Part shown: piece by piece, positions 54,002 through 63,534 of the stretch
How the letters are laid out: each line of letters begins with the position of its first letter
How positions within the stretch are numbered: position 1 is the first letter of the stretch
DNA from: Prochlorococcus sp. MIT 1300
Lineage (GTDB): Bacteria > Cyanobacteriota > Cyanobacteriia > PCC-6307 > Cyanobiaceae
Length of the DNA: 64,000 bases
Reading direction: 5' to 3'
Assembly: GCF_034092375.1 (NCBI RefSeq)
Contig: NZ_CP139302.1
Span: 186,001 to 250,000, forward strand
Program-made: the position numbers and the translations under genes
The notes under the pieces: generated by a model
What the model saw: the letters and a program-made list of their open reading frames with translations, nothing else
The model's database searches: none
Told to the model about the DNA's origin: nothing

Positions 54002-54096
54002 TCCGTCAAATAAAATCAATCTGTGATATTCAGAGTTTGCTTATATAATATCTTTAGGAATGATGAGCCAGGTACCTTATATTTAGAATGTATAAC

Positions 54097-54846
54097 TTAT
54101 CTAAATAGACTTGCTGTTAGTGATTCAGGACCTAGCTTTTCAACGTTTGTTCCTTGAGAAATTCTCTCTTTCTTTCTTTTTTCTAGTTCCTTGGCATCTT
54201 TTATCAAATCCATTGCTTGAGCCATCCTTTCTAGGTTTGATGAATACAGATTAAGGTCTTTTTCTATTCGTGATTTGGGGACACCAATAGATTCTAAAAG
54301 TTCAATGGTTATTTGATTTAGCACCTTTTCGTCATGTAGGTCTTTATCTGAGGTGTTGCTTAGCAAAGTTATTAGACCAATGGCCTTGATACGCGAATAG
54401 TGGAAATTGTCAGGGGTGAAAGCCTTGTGACTCTCTAACAATCCTAATGGGAGGTCATTGCTGTTGTTTCTGATAGATGTTTTGACTTGTTCTAATTTGC
54501 ACGTCTTCACCGCTTCAAGAGCTTTTGTCGATTGATCCCTTATTGATCTGTGTTCGAACCCATTACATTCACATAGAGCCCTTAGCAAGGGCTCTAAATG
54601 GGATTCTGGGCGATACCCCCTCATAAAGGTGTTAAAAGCTTGACTTACTCCAATTGCAAAAAAGACATCTGGTTTAAAGCTCCTTTGATGGCTCAGGAGA
54701 TGCAGTTCAACCAATAGTTCATCGCAGAAACCTCTGTATAGAGCTGGTATTACATAGGGAAATGCTTTATTGAAAGCACGCTTGCTATCTGAGATGGTCT
54801 TGTGGTCATTCAAGTGTCTTGCCGGATTCAATTCTCTTTTGACCAT
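54097..54846 (-). CDS. thf1: Photosystem II biogenesis protein THF1/Psb29
   Basis: From the ATG at 54846 the protein has 249 residues. The block TISDSKRAFNKAFPYVIPALYRG, then LVELHLLSHQRSF, defines THF1/Psb29, which supports photosystem II assembly and interacts with FtsH. The C-terminus is a charged coiled coil. The frame is open to a GTG at 54894 that touches the clpP start, so the ATG is preferred. The divergent spacing to clpP is 48 bases. Confidence 0.9.
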   Translation of the reverse strand: MVKRELNPARHLNDHKTISDSKRAFNKAFPYVIPALYRGFCDELLVELHLLSHQRSFKPDVFFAIGVSQAFNTFMRGYRPESHLEPLLRALCECNGFEHRSIRDQSTKALEAVKTCKLEQVKTSIRNNSNDLPLGLLESHKAFTPDNFHYSRIKAIGLITLLSNTSDKDLHDEKVLNQITIELLESIGVPKSRIEKDLNLYSSNLERMAQAMDLIKDAKELEKRKKERISQGTNVEKLGPESLTASLFR

Positions 54847-54894
54847 AGCTCTGTTGATCCCGCCGTTAAGATCGTGGAAACCGATCAGTGACAC

Positions 54895-55485
54895 ATGATC
54901 CCGATTGTGATTGAAGAGTCGGGCCGAGGAGAAAGGGCCTTTGATATTTACTCAAGACTGCTTCGAGAGAGAATTATTTTTTTAGGGGAGCCTGTAACTA
55001 GTGACTCTGCTAATCGAATAGTCGCTCAACTCCTTTTTCTAGAAGCTGAGGATCCTGATAAGGATATTTACCTGTATATAAATTCTCCAGGGGGTTCCGT
55101 TTATGACGGACTAGGGATTTTCGATACTATGCAGCATGTAAAACCTGACATACAAACAGTCTGTGTTGGTCTTGCGGCAAGCATGGGGGCTTTTTTACTT
55201 TGTGCAGGGGCTAAGGGAAAACGTAGCAGTCTTCAACATTCTCGAATAATGATTCATCAGCCACTTGGTGGAGCAAGAGGCCAGGCTAGTGATATTCGTA
55301 TTCAGGCCGATGAAATTTTATTTCTCAAAGACCGATTAAATAAGGAACTTTCAGATCGAACTGGTCAGTCTCTTGATCGTATTCAGGAAGATACAGATAG
55401 GGATTTCTTTATGTCCCCTTCAGAGGCTGTAAATTATGGTTTGATTGATAGTGTTATAGATAAGAGGCCTGTAAGACCTGTTTAG
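54895..55485 (+). CDS. clpP: ATP-dependent Clp protease proteolytic subunit
   Basis: A 196-residue serine protease subunit. The catalytic triad is visible: S96 in [10 protein letters not shown]121 in MIHQPLGG and D170 in DTDRDFF. It assembles as a double ring with ClpC or ClpX partners encoded elsewhere. Cyanobacteria have several ClpP paralogues; this active one is of normal length. It is divergent from thf1. Confidence 0.95.
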   Translation: MIPIVIEESGRGERAFDIYSRLLRERIIFLGEPVTSDSANRIVAQLLFLEAEDPDKDIYLYINSPGGSVYDGLGIFDTMQHVKPDIQTVCVGLAASMGAFLLCAGAKGKRSSLQHSRIMIHQPLGGARGQASDIRIQADEILFLKDRLNKELSDRTGQSLDRIQEDTDRDFFMSPSEAVNYGLIDSVIDKRPVRPV

Positions 55486-55545
55486 CTAACAAAAAACTTT
55501 ATATCTAATTAATTTTTTATTAGATTTAATTTAATTGTCTAATTA

Positions 55546-57456
55546 CTAAAGAATTGGAGCTGTTCTCTCTTTGTCAGGTATATCTACATATTTAGAGACT
55601 ACATCTTTGAATTCTTCTCCATCTATTGTCTCTTTTTCGATTATAAGTTCTACCAACCTATCCATTAATTCTCTATGAGGTTTTATTAATTCAATTGTCT
55701 CTTGGTAGGAGGTTTTTACCATTCGCCTAATTTGCTCGTCTATTTGTTTAGCAATTGCATCAGAAATATCAGACCTGGTCATTAAATCTCTGCCAAGAAA
55801 TACTTCTTGGCTACTGCCTTCGAGAGATACAGGACCGAGATCACTCATGCCAAATCTTGTGACCATCTGCCTTGCCATTGAGGCAACTTGTTGAATGTCT
55901 CCTCCTGCTCCGGTTGTTACCTCAGCGTGCCCAAAGACTAAATCTTCAGCAGCTCTACCTCCTAAGGCCCCCATTATTCTTGCTTTTAATTGTGCTCGAC
56001 TGACCAAGGTTTGATCTTCATCTGGGGAGAACCAAGTGAGACCTTGGGCCTGACCTCTAGGAATAAGAGTTACTTTTTGAACTGGGTCATGAGCCTTAAC
56101 TAGTGTGCCTACAAGCGCATGTCCTACTTCGTGATAGGCGATTAATCTTTTACTTCTGCCATCTGTTAATGGTTGACCTTCCATCCCGGCAATTATTCTA
56201 TCAACAGCATCATCTATTTCAGTAAGAGTTATATGGTCTTTTCTTCTTCTTGCGGTGAGGATTGCTGCTTCATTCAACAAGTTCGCTAGATCGGCACCAG
56301 TAAAGCCAGGTGTTCTTCTTGCAATGCTTTCAAGAGATAGACTTTCCTCTAGCTTCTTGTTCCTTGAATGAACCTTAAGAATAGATAACCTGCCTTTTAT
56401 ATCTGGTGCATCTACTGTGACTTGTCTATCAAATCTTCCAGGACGCATTAACGCAGAGTCAAGTACATCAGGACGATTTGTAGCTGCAATAATGATAATT
56501 CCACTATTACCTTCGAAACCATCCATTTCAGTTAATAATTGATTTAGTGTTTGTTCCCGTTCATCATTGCCTCCTCCAATCCCAGCACCCCGCTGTCGTC
56601 CAACTGCATCAATTTCGTCAATAAATATCAAGCATGGGCTGTTTTCTTTGGCTCTTTTAAATAAATCTCTGACTCTACTTGCACCAACTCCAACGAACAT
56701 TTCAACAAATTCTGAGCCAGATAGTGAGAAAAATGGAACTCCGGCTTCTCCGGCAATGGCTTTTGCTAAAAGTGTTTTACCTGTTCCTGGTGGTCCTATT
56801 AAAAGTACGCCTTTGGGAATTTGTGCTCCGACAGATGTAAACCTTTCAGGTTGTTTTAGGAAAGTAACTACCTCTTGAAGGTCTTGCTTGGCTTCAGATA
56901 CGCCAGCAACATCATCAAATTTGACACCTGTATCAGCATCCATTGCAAAACGTGCCTTGGTTTTGCCAAATTGCATTGCCTGCCCAGGACCTCCTGGCAT
57001 TGAATTAGACCTTCTAGCCAGCAGGATCAGGCCCCCTATCAGTAGTAGCGGGAATAGAAGATTTCCAAGTATTCCTAATGCTGGAGGCGTTGTTCTAACT
57101 GGATGGATATCAAAGCTTATGCCTTCTGTTTTTAACGTATTGATTAATTCTGGAGCTAGTCCTGGTAAGTCGACTCGTAGCCTTTGAACCCTATTGTCAA
57201 GATCTGGATCTACAGCTTCTACTACTGCGTTCCTTCCCCCTTCATAAATGTCTACTGAGGTGACTCTGCCGGACTCTATATAGTCCAGGAAGCGTCCGTA
57301 GCTCATCCTTCCCACAGCTGTATTCATTGGGACTGCAGCAGGTGAACTTGACTTGAGGTTCTTGACTTCAGAGCTTCCGAGTACTTGCCAAAACAGAAGA
57401 ATTCCCATTGCTAGTGGGATGAGCCATAGAGCAATAATTCTCCAACGCTGATTCAT
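55546..57456 (-). CDS. ftsH: ATP-dependent zinc metalloprotease FtsH
   Basis: A 636-residue membrane protease. Two membrane helices (residues 6-25 and 126-147) flank a lumenal domain; the AAA+ part has Walker A GPPGTGKT (221-228), Walker B FIDEID and SRH residues; the zinc site is H442-E-V-G-H446. It degrades membrane proteins such as damaged D1. It converges with clpP, and THF1 (54097-54846), known to interact with FtsH, lies close by. Confidence 0.96.
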   Translation of the reverse strand: MNQRWRIIALWLIPLAMGILLFWQVLGSSEVKNLKSSSPAAVPMNTAVGRMSYGRFLDYIESGRVTSVDIYEGGRNAVVEAVDPDLDNRVQRLRVDLPGLAPELINTLKTEGISFDIHPVRTTPPALGILGNLLFPLLLIGGLILLARRSNSMPGGPGQAMQFGKTKARFAMDADTGVKFDDVAGVSEAKQDLQEVVTFLKQPERFTSVGAQIPKGVLLIGPPGTGKTLLAKAIAGEAGVPFFSLSGSEFVEMFVGVGASRVRDLFKRAKENSPCLIFIDEIDAVGRQRGAGIGGGNDEREQTLNQLLTEMDGFEGNSGIIIIAATNRPDVLDSALMRPGRFDRQVTVDAPDIKGRLSILKVHSRNKKLEESLSLESIARRTPGFTGADLANLLNEAAILTARRRKDHITLTEIDDAVDRIIAGMEGQPLTDGRSKRLIAYHEVGHALVGTLVKAHDPVQKVTLIPRGQAQGLTWFSPDEDQTLVSRAQLKARIMGALGGRAAEDLVFGHAEVTTGAGGDIQQVASMARQMVTRFGMSDLGPVSLEGSSQEVFLGRDLMTRSDISDAIAKQIDEQIRRMVKTSYQETIELIKPHRELMDRLVELIIEKETIDGEEFKDVVSKYVDIPDKERTAPIL

Positions 57457-57733
57457 GGAACTTCTGAATTTAGTTCGACTGTAAATGCATAGAAGTTCAA
57501 ATCGCGTGTTTTTTCAGCTAAATGGAAATGGATACTAAAACGCTGGTTCCTGTCTCAACAGCTATGCGTGGCCTCTAGAAGCCTTGGAAAGCGTTATGCC
57601 TGGTTTAAATGGGGGTTAAAATGAATGTCATTATTTGGTAGGTACTAAGTAAATATTGTTTTGTTTAGCTGTACGAACAGATTTTAAGAATTCTATGTTT
57701 AATTGATCAAATAAATTTGCACTGAAATTAATA

Positions 57734-58963
57734 TTAGAGGCTTCTTAAAGCAACAATTGGATCAAGAATGGCAGCTCGTCTCGCAGGAACAACTCCAAAG
57801 AATAGTCCAATGGTTCCTGATAAAGTTACTGTGATTAATATTGTGACTCCGCCAATTGTTGCTGGTAAAGGTGTTAGTGCTGCGACTGTAGATACAGCAC
57901 CTATTCCTACAAATGTTCCTATTACTCCACCGAAGCTGGAAAGTATAAGTGATTCTATAAGGAATTGAATTAGTACATCGGAACTTCTTGCTCCTAAGGC
58001 TTTTCTTAGTCCGATCTCCTGGGTACGTTCACTTACAGCAACGAGCATTATATTCATAATGCCTATCCCTCCTACAAGTAGAGAAATACCTCCTATTGCG
58101 GCTAACATAAGAGTAAGTCCTCCAGTAATCGTACTTACAATCTTTAGAGCATCTTTTTGTGATCTAACAGCAAAATCATCATCTCTAAGGATCTTATGGC
58201 GCTGTCTAAGTAAGTTGGTAATTTGAAACTTGGCAGCACCAGTACTCTCACTATTTATAGCTTCTACACTAATAAAGCTTAGGCTAATCCCATAGGTTGG
58301 GTCTCTTCCTGTTAATCTACTAACCATTGTAGTTAAAGGGATATATGCATTTTCATCTTGATTATTACCAAACACAGCCCCTTTGGGCTCCATAACCCCA
58401 ATGACTTTAAATGATTGGTCTTTTATTCTTAGGTTTTCACCCACTGCGCTAGAAACCGGATAAAGTTTATTTTTAAGGTCAGGACCTATGACAACTACAT
58501 TCCTTGCTGCACGAAGATCTTGATCTGTTATGAATCTACCGTTGGCAATTTCAAAGCTTCTAACAGGTAGAAAGTCTGGTGTAATACCAGAAATTGAACT
58601 AGTTGTACTTCTTGGCCCTATTTGTACTACCTCGTTAGAGCTTATTTGTGGAGCAACTCTTTTAATGGAAGGTACTTGTTCTTTAATAGCGTTTGAATCT
58701 TCTAGTATTAGGTTCCTAGGAAATGCTACTCCACGTCGCCTTGTATCATTATTGCCGGGAACTACGAAAAGGACATTTGCCCCCAGATTACTTAATTGAC
58801 CTTCTGCCAGATTTTGAGCTCCTCTACCAACTCCTACAAGAGTTATTACAGAAGAGTTTCCAATAATTATGCCCAACATAGTTAAAAAACTGCGAAGTCT
58901 GTTCGACCTCAAAGTTTTTGTGGCCATACCTATCGATTCTACAAGTGGCAGCTTGCTTGCCAT
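57734..58963 (-). CDS. MacB/DevC-type ABC permease
   Basis: A 409-residue permease with one N-terminal helix (FLTMLGIIIGNSSVITLVGVG), a large periplasmic domain (LGANVLFVVPGN, VVIGPDLKNKLYP) and three C-terminal helices, the MacB/FtsX architecture. The ATG at 58963 is preferred over a TTG at 58972 inside the pyk stop region. No ATPase or membrane-fusion partner is adjacent, so the system must be completed elsewhere. It starts five bases after pyk on the same strand. Confidence 0.88.
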   Translation of the reverse strand: MASKLPLVESIGMATKTLRSNRLRSFLTMLGIIIGNSSVITLVGVGRGAQNLAEGQLSNLGANVLFVVPGNNDTRRRGVAFPRNLILEDSNAIKEQVPSIKRVAPQISSNEVVQIGPRSTTSSISGITPDFLPVRSFEIANGRFITDQDLRAARNVVVIGPDLKNKLYPVSSAVGENLRIKDQSFKVIGVMEPKGAVFGNNQDENAYIPLTTMVSRLTGRDPTYGISLSFISVEAINSESTGAAKFQITNLLRQRHKILRDDDFAVRSQKDALKIVSTITGGLTLMLAAIGGISLLVGGIGIMNIMLVAVSERTQEIGLRKALGARSSDVLIQFLIESLILSSFGGVIGTFVGIGAVSTVAALTPLPATIGGVTILITVTLSGTIGLFFGVVPARRAAILDPIVALRSL

Positions 58964-58968
58964 ATAGA

Positions 58969-60435
58969 TCAAAGAATGTTGTTAATTGCTGACTCTTTAT
59001 CTACATCATTACTCACTATTGCGACTTTTATGAGATCTGTCGATCCACTTACACCAGTGAGAGTCCCTGCTGTCTGAACAGCTAGATCGCCTTGTTTAAG
59101 TAAGCCCATTTGCTTAGCTATAGCCATGGCCTTGCTAAATGTTTTAGAGCTACTTTCATTCGCTGGGATTAATAACGGAGAGACTCCCCAAACTAGTTGC
59201 AATCTCCTAGCAACTGCAGATTCACTGGTTATTGCGAGGATTGGAGTGGGAGGCCTGAATTTGCTTACGTTATGAGCAGTCGCCCCGCTTTTGGTGAGGG
59301 GAAGTATTGCACTAGCATTTAGTTGCCTAGCAATACTGCTAACTGCAGCACTAATAGCATTAGGAATTGTGCTTGCTAGATGGCTATCAATAGGCCTTTG
59401 TGGGTATTCCCTTTCAATGCGTTTTGCGATAGTTGCCATTGTTTTCACCGCCTCTACCGGGTAATCACCTACAGCGGTTTCATTTGAAAGCATTACTGCA
59501 TCTGTTCCGTCAAGAATTGCATTAGCAACATCACTTACCTCTGCTCTTGTTGGTCTAGGACTTGCTGCCATTGAGTCGAGCATTTGTGTAGCTGTAATTA
59601 TTGGGATGCCAAGACTATTTGCTTTGCGGATTAGATCTTTCTGTAAAAGCGGAACTTCTTCTGCTGGCATCTCAACGCCTAGGTCTCCTCTAGCAACCAT
59701 TACTCCATCACAAAGTGGAAGTAGGGCATCTATTTGGTCAATGGCTTCGAACTTTTCGATTTTTGCTACGACAGGCGTTTTGTGTCCTAGTTCTCTTATT
59801 AGATCTTTTATCTCTTGCATATCTGAGGGATTCCTTACAAAACTAAGTGCAATCCAATCAACACCTTGCTTTAATCCAAATTCTAAGTCTTCTTTATCTT
59901 TTCTTGTAAGAGCTCTAACTGATAGTTGAACGTCAGGGAAATTTACACCTTTGTTGTTTGATAGCACACCTCCAACAGTTACTGAACAGTGAAGAGTCTC
60001 ATCATTAGTATTTATACGTTCAACTTTCATTTCCACTCGACCGTCATCCAAAAGTATTCTGCTTCCTACAGTTACTTCTTTGGTTAGATTCTTGTAAGTA
60101 ACAGTAGCAATATTGCTGTCACAACTAACGTCTCGGGAAGTTAAGGCAAATTTGTCACCGCTGGAGAGGGTGATGGGTCCATCGGCAAATCTTCCTAGTC
60201 TTATTTTTGGGCCTTGAAGGTCCTGCAGGATCCCTATATGTATTCCCAATTCTTCAGAGGCTTTCCTTATCGTTTGGATTCGTTTTGAGTGTTCATGGTG
60301 ATCGCCATGAGAAAAGTTCAGGCGAAAGGTGGTTGCCCCAGCCTTGATAAGTTCTTTGATGCGCTGCTCGCTTTCTGTGGCTGGACCGATTGTGGCAACG
60401 ATCTTGGTTCTTCTCGTAACGTCTATCTTGGTCAT
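58969..60435 (-). CDS. pyk: Pyruvate kinase
   Basis: A 488-residue glycolytic enzyme (PEP + ADP to pyruvate + ATP). Start block RRTKIVATIGPATES, the phosphoryl-transfer region MVARGDLGVEMPAEEVP, then TQMLDSMAASPRPTRAEVSDVANAI-type motif and a C-terminal domain with LTGVSGSTDLIKV. The ATG at 60435 (MTKIDVTRR) is preferred to the one at 60468, which would add 11 residues. It is followed by the MacB-type permease. Confidence 0.95.
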   Translation of the reverse strand: MTKIDVTRRTKIVATIGPATESEQRIKELIKAGATTFRLNFSHGDHHEHSKRIQTIRKASEELGIHIGILQDLQGPKIRLGRFADGPITLSSGDKFALTSRDVSCDSNIATVTYKNLTKEVTVGSRILLDDGRVEMKVERINTNDETLHCSVTVGGVLSNNKGVNFPDVQLSVRALTRKDKEDLEFGLKQGVDWIALSFVRNPSDMQEIKDLIRELGHKTPVVAKIEKFEAIDQIDALLPLCDGVMVARGDLGVEMPAEEVPLLQKDLIRKANSLGIPIITATQMLDSMAASPRPTRAEVSDVANAILDGTDAVMLSNETAVGDYPVEAVKTMATIAKRIEREYPQRPIDSHLASTIPNAISAAVSSIARQLNASAILPLTKSGATAHNVSKFRPPTPILAITSESAVARRLQLVWGVSPLLIPANESSSKTFSKAMAIAKQMGLLKQGDLAVQTAGTLTGVSGSTDLIKVAIVSNDVDKESAINNIL

Positions 60436-60502
60436 TAATCGGACCTTAGATATCTCGAAAAATACCATCTAGGTGTCAAGTCCATAGCCTCAAACTTACT
60501 CA

Positions 60503-60841
60503 ATGCTACCCATGGAACTAAACCATTATCAGATTAATGCCAGAAAGACGGCTTTATATCCAGATGTGGGCTTAAACCCTATCTATCCCACCCTTGGTTT
60601 GGCCGGAGAAGCTGGCGAAGTCGCTGACAAAGTTAAAAAGGTTATTCGAGATCGCGGAGGTGTTTTCGATGATGAAACTAGGCAAGCAATAAAGCTTGAA
60701 CTGGGAGATGTCCTTTGGTATGTCGCTCAATTGTCTAGTGAGCTGAACTTCTCCTTAGAAGAGGTAGCAAGAGCTAATTTAGTTAAACTTGAAAGTAGAG
60801 CAAAGCGGGGCTTGATCTCCGGTGAAGGAGACCAGAGGTGA
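60503..60841 (+). CDS. MazG-like nucleotide pyrophosphohydrolase
   Basis: A 112-residue all-alpha NTP pyrophosphatase-fold protein. The LAGEAGEVADKVKK stretch with an E-x2-E-x-D core and ELGDVLWYVAQL with E-x2-D give the metal-binding quartet of the family. The start is ATG at 60503 or at 60512 (MELNHYQ). It may clear unusual nucleotides. It is divergent from pyk with a 67-base gap. Confidence 0.85.
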   Translation: MLPMELNHYQINARKTALYPDVGLNPIYPTLGLAGEAGEVADKVKKVIRDRGGVFDDETRQAIKLELGDVLWYVAQLSSELNFSLEEVARANLVKLESRAKRGLISGEGDQR

Positions 60842-60961
60842 GACGATAAGAGAAGAATATGCTTGAAAATACACAATTATGATATCTATTATTGTTTTTA
60901 ATATAGAGGAAAAACTTAATTCTTGCTCAATCTCTATTAGATTTGAGTTCTAATATGGTGG

Positions 60962-61267
60962 TTAGTTGTAGTAAACCATTGAACTGTTTAATGCAGTCAT
61001 CGTTGCTCTACTTAATAAAGATTGCATCAGCTGTAAAGCTAGAAAGGCAAGTAGGGGTGAAAGATCTAACCCTCCTAAAGGTGGTATTAGTCCTCTGAAA
61101 GCATTGAGATATGGATCTGTAATTGAGCTGAGATTGCTCAAAAGGGGATTGCTCCAGTCCAAATTGGGGAACCAACTAAGCAGGACTCGAACAAAGAGCA
61201 GTAACAAGTAAATAGATATTGTGCTGTAAAAGATCTGGAGGACCTTCGCGAGTATTTCTGTAGACAT
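60962..61267 (-). CDS. ylmG: YlmG/YggT family membrane protein
   Basis: A 101-residue membrane protein with two helices. The block LLLFVRVLLSWFPNLDWSNP and then DPYLNAFRGLIPPLGGLDLSP are typical for YlmG, which in plastids and cyanobacteria affects nucleoid distribution and cytochrome b6f/photosystem assembly. It is followed upstream by scpB in the same direction, so the two are likely one operon. Confidence 0.85.
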   Translation of the reverse strand: MSTEILAKVLQIFYSTISIYLLLLFVRVLLSWFPNLDWSNPLLSNLSSITDPYLNAFRGLIPPLGGLDLSPLLAFLALQLMQSLLSRATMTALNSSMVYYN

Positions 61268-61298
61268 GAGAGTTACTCCTTACCAGTTGATGTTCACT

Positions 61299-61832
61299 CT
61301 ATGCAGCCTGGGGTGGATCAGCTGCACTTAGATCAGGAATTACTGAGAATGTTCTATGGAATTTTTCTGAGAGTGTTAGCCAATATGACCTTCCTTCGCT
61401 TTGTCGTTTTCTTTCAACAAAGTTTTGGGCAAGTAACTCTTTGATGTGGTCATATGCTCCAGAACCGCGTAAATCAACCAAGTCAGATTGGAGAATCCTT
61501 TTTTTTAAAGCAATTGTTGCAAGAGTTCGCAGGGTTGCTGTTGAGAGGTCCACAGGGAGAAGATCCTTGACTAGTTCTCCAAGCCCTGGACGCAATTGAA
61601 GGCTGTATCGACCTTTGTGTTCATGTAAATCTAGTGCTGTATCTCTTTGTGCATACCCGGCCATCAGAGTAAGGAGACCTTCTTGAACTTGTGCTTCACT
61701 TTCATTTGTTAGCTCTGCCATCTCTTTCAGCCCAACCGGTCTGCCCTTGAGATAAAGAATGGCTTCAAGCCTTGCCGTTAAAGAGACAAACCTCTCCTCA
61801 TCCAACAGTTCGGTTGAGGCCTCTATGGCCAT
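61299..61832 (-). CDS. scpB: Segregation and condensation protein B
   Basis: A 177-residue protein with two winged-helix domains, ARLEAILYLKGRPVGLKEMAEL and LRTLATIALKKRILQSDLVDLRGSG, as in ScpB. ScpB works with SMC and ScpA to compact chromosomes. The gene starts with ATG, and ylmG follows 31 bases later. Confidence 0.88.
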   Translation of the reverse strand: MAIEASTELLDEERFVSLTARLEAILYLKGRPVGLKEMAELTNESEAQVQEGLLTLMAGYAQRDTALDLHEHKGRYSLQLRPGLGELVKDLLPVDLSTATLRTLATIALKKRILQSDLVDLRGSGAYDHIKELLAQNFVERKRQSEGRSYWLTLSEKFHRTFSVIPDLSAADPPQAA

Positions 61833-61869
61833 TAATGAGCCTCAGTTGATTACAGAAAAAATAACGGCT

Positions 61870-63414
61870 CTAATCAGTTTGTCCACCTAAAAACAATTTG
61901 TATGCAGGGTTTTGGCTTTCCTCCCAGCTTCTGTAACCAACTTCATTAAGAAAATGCTTCCAGTCCTCCAGGTCGCTGTCTTTGACCAGAACACCAACCA
62001 CGATCCGTCCTACATCTGCTCCATGGTTTCTGTAATGAAAAATGCTAATGCTCCAATCTGGACGAAGGTTATTAACAAATGCCATAAGGGCACCGGGCTT
62101 TTCAGGGAATTCAAATCTATATAGAAGCTCCTTAATCCCTTTACCAAATTTTGCTTTTGAGGCTTCTGGCAGTCTTCCTCCAACCATATGACGCAGATGC
62201 ATCTTAGCTAGTTCGTCATCACTTAGATCTAGACATTTCAAACCATTTTTAGCTATATGTTTGCAGAGGTTTAAACGATCTTCAAGCCCATTTACTTGAA
62301 CACCCATAAATATCTGGGCTTTGCTTGCTTCTGACATCCTGTAACTAAATTCTGTAAGGCTTCTGTTCCCAAGTATTTGACATAAATTTTTAAGGCTTCC
62401 AGCATGTTCTGAAATTTCTACTGCAAACATAGCCTCCCTTTCTTCACCAAGCTCTGCTCTTTCTGCAACGAATCTGAGCCTATCGAAGTTCATATTTGCC
62501 CCGCAGGCAACAGCAATAAGGTTTTTATTTGAGAGATTATTTTTAACAATGTCTGCTTTTAAGCCAGCTATTGCTAAAGCACCAGCTGGTTCAAGTATTG
62601 ATCTTGTGTCTTCGAAGACATCCTTTATAGCAGCACATATTTCGTCGGTACATACTGTTACCATTGAATCAACATATTTTTGTGCAAGAGCGAAAGTTTC
62701 TTCCCCTACTTGTCTTACCGCTACACCATCAGCGAATAAACCTACAGAATCAAGTTCAATTCGTTTTCCAGCTTTCAAAGATCTTGTCATGGCGTCAGCG
62801 TCGTCAGATTCGACGCCTATTACCTTTGTTTCTGGCCAAAGACTTTTTACATATACAGCGATACCTCCTATTAGCCCTCCTCCTCCAACTGCAACATATA
62901 TTGCATCAGGTGGGTTTTGACATTGACGAAGGATTTCAAGACCAATTGTTCCTTGCCCAGCAATTACTTCCGGGTCATCGAAAGGATGAATAAAAGTGAG
63001 GTTTTGTTGTTTACTTATTCTCTTAGCTTCCTCATATGATTCATCGTATGTTTCTCCAAATAGAATCACCTCTGCTCCAAGAGATTTAACTGCATTTATC
63101 TTCATCGCTGGAGTGGTAACAGGCATAACGATGAGAGCTCGACAATTCATTTGCAAAGCGCTTAGAGCTACCCCCTGGGCATGATTGCCAGCACTAGAAG
63201 CTATGACTCCATTACTTAATTCTGATTTGCTCAATTGAGCCATACGGTTATAGGCACCTCTTAACTTGAAGGAGAAGACTGGTTGGAGGTCTTCTCTTTT
63301 TAACCAGATTTGATTCTTAAGGCGGCGACTGAGATTTTTGGCTAATTCAAGTGGGGTTTCATGAGCTACGTCATAGACGCGAGCACGCAAAATCTTTTGT
63401 AGATAATCGTTCAT
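61870..63414 (-). CDS. ilvA: Threonine ammonia-lyase, biosynthetic
   Basis: A 514-residue PLP enzyme that makes 2-oxobutyrate, the first step to isoleucine. The PLP Lys is K50 in FSFKLRGAYNRM, the glycine loop is VGGGGLIGG, and two ACT-like regulatory domains occupy about residues 330-510, giving the allosteric (isoleucine-inhibited) long form. It is divergent from dxs with a 120-base gap. Confidence 0.95.
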   Translation of the reverse strand: MNDYLQKILRARVYDVAHETPLELAKNLSRRLKNQIWLKREDLQPVFSFKLRGAYNRMAQLSKSELSNGVIASSAGNHAQGVALSALQMNCRALIVMPVTTPAMKINAVKSLGAEVILFGETYDESYEEAKRISKQQNLTFIHPFDDPEVIAGQGTIGLEILRQCQNPPDAIYVAVGGGGLIGGIAVYVKSLWPETKVIGVESDDADAMTRSLKAGKRIELDSVGLFADGVAVRQVGEETFALAQKYVDSMVTVCTDEICAAIKDVFEDTRSILEPAGALAIAGLKADIVKNNLSNKNLIAVACGANMNFDRLRFVAERAELGEEREAMFAVEISEHAGSLKNLCQILGNRSLTEFSYRMSEASKAQIFMGVQVNGLEDRLNLCKHIAKNGLKCLDLSDDELAKMHLRHMVGGRLPEASKAKFGKGIKELLYRFEFPEKPGALMAFVNNLRPDWSISIFHYRNHGADVGRIVVGVLVKDSDLEDWKHFLNEVGYRSWEESQNPAYKLFLGGQTD

Positions 63415-63534
63415 AGGTACATTCTGACAACGCGTTCAACGTGGCATTTCCAAAGATGCATGATTTATTCGCGCATATTTCTTCCAAACAGTGGGGTGTA
63501 AGGCCTAGATTAATGAGATCGGCTTAGGACGGGT

